From positions 1-8,051 of the forward strand of contig QNDZ01000072.1 in NCBI GenBank assembly GCA_003646055.1: 8,051 bases of DNA, in the 5' to 3' direction. Positions 6,268 through 8,051 of the stretch are shown piece by piece (the stretch's first letter is position 1; every line of letters begins with the position of its first letter). Under the pieces are notes generated by a model. The model was not told the origin of the DNA and ran no database searches. It saw only the letters and a list, made by a program, of their open reading frames with translations. Source of the DNA: a bacterium. GTDB taxonomy: Bacteria > Hydrothermota > UBA3072 > B12-G15. The translations under genes were made by a program, and so were the position numbers.

Positions 6268-7126
6268 AGGTTCTATTGTTGCCCTATCAACCCCGTTCAA
6301 GGATGATGGGGTGAACATTGATACATTGAAAAAATTGATTGAGTTTCACAACAAAAACCACACAGATGGAATACTTGTGCTTGGAACAACAGGTGAGTCA
6401 CCCACAATAAGTGATAAAGAAAGGGAGGAGATAGTTGCCACAGCACTATCACTATCAAAATCTCCTGTAATTGTAGGCACAGGAACAAACTCCACAGAAA
6501 AGACGATAAAGATGACAAAGAAGGCATGGGAACTTGGTGCAGAGTATGCACTTGTTATCACCCCCTATTACAATAAACCCAATCAGGAAGGTCTGTACCA
6601 GCATTTCAGGAGGGTTGCAGAGGCAGTGGACATAAAGATTATTATATACAATGTGCCGTCACGTACAGGTATATCAATTCTTCCTGAGACCGTTGCAAAA
6701 CTTGCAGAGATAAAAAACATAGTGGGGATAAAGGAGGCAAGCGGTAATCTGAAGAATATGACAGAGATTATCCAGTTCACCCCTGACGACTTTATCCTTC
6801 TATCAGGGGATGACTTCCTTACACTCCCTATTATGTCAATAGGTGGAAAGGGTGTGATAAGTGTTACAGCAAATGTTGTGCCTGAGAGGGTTCACATGTT
6901 CACACGGTTATGCCTTGAAGGGAAGTTCACAGAGGCCCAGAAGATGAACTACGAAATCTATGAACTCTCAATGGCCATGTTTATTGATACCAACCCTATA
7001 CCGGTGAAAGAAGCCCTGAATCTCATGGGATTTGATATGGGAGAGCCAAGACTTCCTCTTGTTAAACTCGGGGAGGAGAAGAGGGAAAAACTCAAAGGCA
7101 TACTGAAAAAGTATGGTGTGATATGA
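6260..7126 (+). CDS. dapA: 4-hydroxy-tetrahydrodipicolinate synthase
   Basis: 288 residues, a typical full-length DapA (about 290). It condenses pyruvate with aspartate semialdehyde, the first committed step of diaminopimelate and lysine synthesis, in the cytoplasm. Signature residues are all visible: GTTGES at 42-47 with the Thr pair (T43-T44) of the proton relay; Tyr104 in TPYYNKP; catalytic Tyr130 and Arg135 in YNVPSRTG; Schiff-base Lys158 in VGIKEASG. The N-terminus (LKGSIVALSTPF) matches the family, so the ATG at 6260 is firm, with a strong AGGAGG. Related aldolases (N-acetylneuraminate lyase, KDG aldolase) share the fold, but the complete set of DapA residues and the dapB downstream settle the role. 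It sits in the lpt-rpoN operon, overlapping rpoN by 8 nt and the next gene by ATGA. Confidence 0.97.
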   Translation: MLKGSIVALSTPFKDDGVNIDTLKKLIEFHNKNHTDGILVLGTTGESPTISDKEREEIVATALSLSKSPVIVGTGTNSTEKTIKMTKKAWELGAEYALVITPYYNKPNQEGLYQHFRRVAEAVDIKIIIYNVPSRTGISILPETVAKLAEIKNIVGIKEASGNLKNMTEIIQFTPDDFILLSGDDFLTLPIMSIGGKGVISVTANVVPERVHMFTRLCLEGKFTEAQKMNYEIYELSMAMFIDTNPIPVKEALNLMGFDMGEPRLPLVKLGEEKREKLKGILKKYGVI

Positions 7127-7587
7127 CAGAGATAAATCCAGATAAGGAAGATATTGAGGCAATAAAGCACTTTCTTGAAGAAAGGGAAAAGATCAAACGG
7201 ATTGTTGGTAGGATTGGAGGGAAACCAACCAGATATGAGAGAATCATAAATGCCACTTTTTTTGTTCTCCTTGTCATCTCTTTTATAATTCCCCTCATTT
7301 TTCACGGTCAGACAATGAGGCTTCTCTCCATTGAGTTTGGTGTTCTCTTAATCTCCTTGAAGATTCTTTACTCCCTTGCTAATGAGGCAAAGGTCGCCCA
7401 TTTCCAGTTCTGGATACTCTCCACAATTGAGTGGAGGTTACATGATATGAACAACAAGATAACAGAAATAGCAGATGAATTAAAAAGGAGGATAGATGAG
7501 ATTGATAGTGACAGGAGGGAAGGGAAGGATGGGGAAGGTGGTGGTGGAGATGGCAATGGAAGAGGGGATGGAGACAGTAGTGGTTGA
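7123..7587 (+). CDS. Small two-helix membrane protein of unknown function
   Basis: Not recognised. The reading frame gives 154 residues: a charged N-terminal helix (1-30), two hydrophobic segments at about 41-60 (IINATFFVLLVISFIIPLIF) and 66-85, then an amphipathic, possibly coiled helix (100-128). Charge pattern suggests both ends in the cytoplasm. The last ~26 residues are Asp/Gly/Arg-rich (EGGGGDGNGRGDG) and are encoded by the same bases as the start of dapB, read in another frame, so they are probably unstructured and may be a by-product of stop-codon loss. ATGA overlap with dapA indicates coupled translation. The position between dapA and dapB could mean a membrane partner of the pathway or simply an operon passenger; nothing in the sequence decides this. 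Confidence 0.65.
   Translation: MTEINPDKEDIEAIKHFLEEREKIKRIVGRIGGKPTRYERIINATFFVLLVISFIIPLIFHGQTMRLLSIEFGVLLISLKILYSLANEAKVAHFQFWILSTIEWRLHDMNNKITEIADELKRRIDEIDSDRREGKDGEGGGGDGNGRGDGDSSG
7486..7491 (+). promoter_or_regulatory. Ribosome binding site of dapB
   Basis: AGGAGG lies 4 nt before the ATG at 7496, inside the upstream small membrane-protein gene. It supports ATG 7496 as the dapB start over the TTG at 7502. Confidence 0.7.
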
Positions 7588-8051
7588 CCCTGAAGGCGAG
7601 ATTAGAAGTATCAACCAGGTTATCCAAACAGTGGATTGTGTGGTTGATTTTTCATCCCCACAGGGAACCAGGGAGGCAGTGGATTTCTGTGTTGAGAAGG
7701 GTATTCCCCTTGTTTCAGGAACAACGGGATTTGACCCTGATGAGATGTTTAAGGGCCCATCAGAAAAAATCCCCATCCTCTATGCTCCAAATTTTTCTCC
7801 GGGTGTGAATCTTTTATTCTTTCTCCTGAAGAATATACCAGAGGGAATGAGAGGTCTCTTCCATCCAGCACTCCTTGAAATACACCACTCGGCAAAAAAG
7901 GACAAACCAAGTGGAACAGCAAAGAGGCTTGCAGGGATAATGAATATAGATGATGTGTTCTCCATAAGGGGTGGTGATGAACCTGGTATCCACACAATCT
8001 ATCTTATTGGAGAAGGGGAGACACTTGAGATAACCCACAGGGCAAGGAGCA
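7496..8051 (+). CDS. dapB: 4-hydroxy-tetrahydrodipicolinate reductase (3' partial)
   Basis: An open frame from ATG 7496 to the window edge, 185 codons seen, stop not reached. The N-terminus MRLIVTGGKGRMGK is the nucleotide-binding glycine loop (GxxGRMG at 7-13) of DapB. Further family motifs: DFSSPQGT at 51-58, SGTTGFD at 74-80, APNFSPGVN at 97-105, the catalytic HHSAKKDKPSGTA at 130-142 (His pair, Lys134, substrate-binding PSGT), and EITHRARS at the edge, matching the ITHKASS region of E. coli DapB. It reduces the DapA product with NAD(P)H. Only ~25-35 residues should be missing, giving ~215 aa, like the compact Thermotoga form rather than the 273-aa E. coli form. It overlaps the preceding ORF by 92 nt in a different frame. 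Confidence 0.95.
   Translation, partial: MRLIVTGGKGRMGKVVVEMAMEEGMETVVVDPEGEIRSINQVIQTVDCVVDFSSPQGTREAVDFCVEKGIPLVSGTTGFDPDEMFKGPSEKIPILYAPNFSPGVNLLFFLLKNIPEGMRGLFHPALLEIHHSAKKDKPSGTAKRLAGIMNIDDVFSIRGGDEPGIHTIYLIGEGETLEITHRARS

Noticed and set aside
7584..7808. 74-codon + strand frame after the small membrane protein
   Set aside because: It is another frame of dapB, whose motifs run through the whole segment.
1..8051. CRISPR array, insertion sequence or phage genes
   Set aside because: No regularly spaced repeats, transposase, integrase or terminal inverted repeats are visible on either strand.

Overview
The window is a compact stretch of bacterial genome with every recognised gene on the + strand. 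The organism is diderm: it encodes a lipopolysaccharide export set (LptC-like lipoprotein, OstA/LptA-like protein, LptB ATPase). The first gene ends in a Por/type IX-style beta-sandwich sorting domain, and arginine is written almost only as AGG/AGA. That combination, plus purine-rich coding strands and a short-form DapB, suggests an uncultured, possibly thermophilic candidate phylum of the WOR-3/Hydrothermae/Cloacimonadota kind. This placement is inference, not something the sequence proves.

Layout. (1) 1-1005: the 3' end of a secreted protein with a C-terminal sorting domain; its start lies before the window. (2) 1006-1167: an intergenic gap with a possible decayed gene fragment on the minus strand and a near-consensus sigma-70-type promoter. 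(3) 1168-1349: two adjacent serine tRNA genes, anticodons UGA and GCU. (4) 1372-2703: a DASS/SLC13-type dicarboxylate transporter starting at TTG, 22 nt after the second tRNA, with no promoter of its own visible. (5) 2704-2845: an intergenic gap with a near-perfect promoter (TTGCCA, 16 nt, TATAAT) placed so that transcription should begin at the A of the lptC ATG. (6) 2846-8051: a tightly overlapping operon, lptC, ostA/lptA, lptB, rpoN, dapA, a small unknown membrane protein and dapB (running off the end). Every junction in it overlaps.

How the genes fit together. lptC-lptA-lptB supply the periplasmic/inner-membrane side of LPS transport, and rpoN (sigma-54) follows as it does in many diderm bacteria. 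Instead of the hpf-ptsN pair usual after rpoN in proteobacteria, this operon continues into dapA and dapB, the first two diaminopimelate/lysine pathway steps after aspartate semialdehyde. It therefore links outer membrane building, a sigma factor and a cell-wall/lysine precursor on one transcript.

The points most worth a second look are the apparently leaderless lptC start, the 92-nt overlap in which dapB begins inside the small membrane-protein ORF, the His-for-Asn change in the second SNT motif of the transporter, and the two-frame coding-like remnant on the minus strand before the tRNAs. I found no CRISPR array, insertion sequence or clear new defence system.
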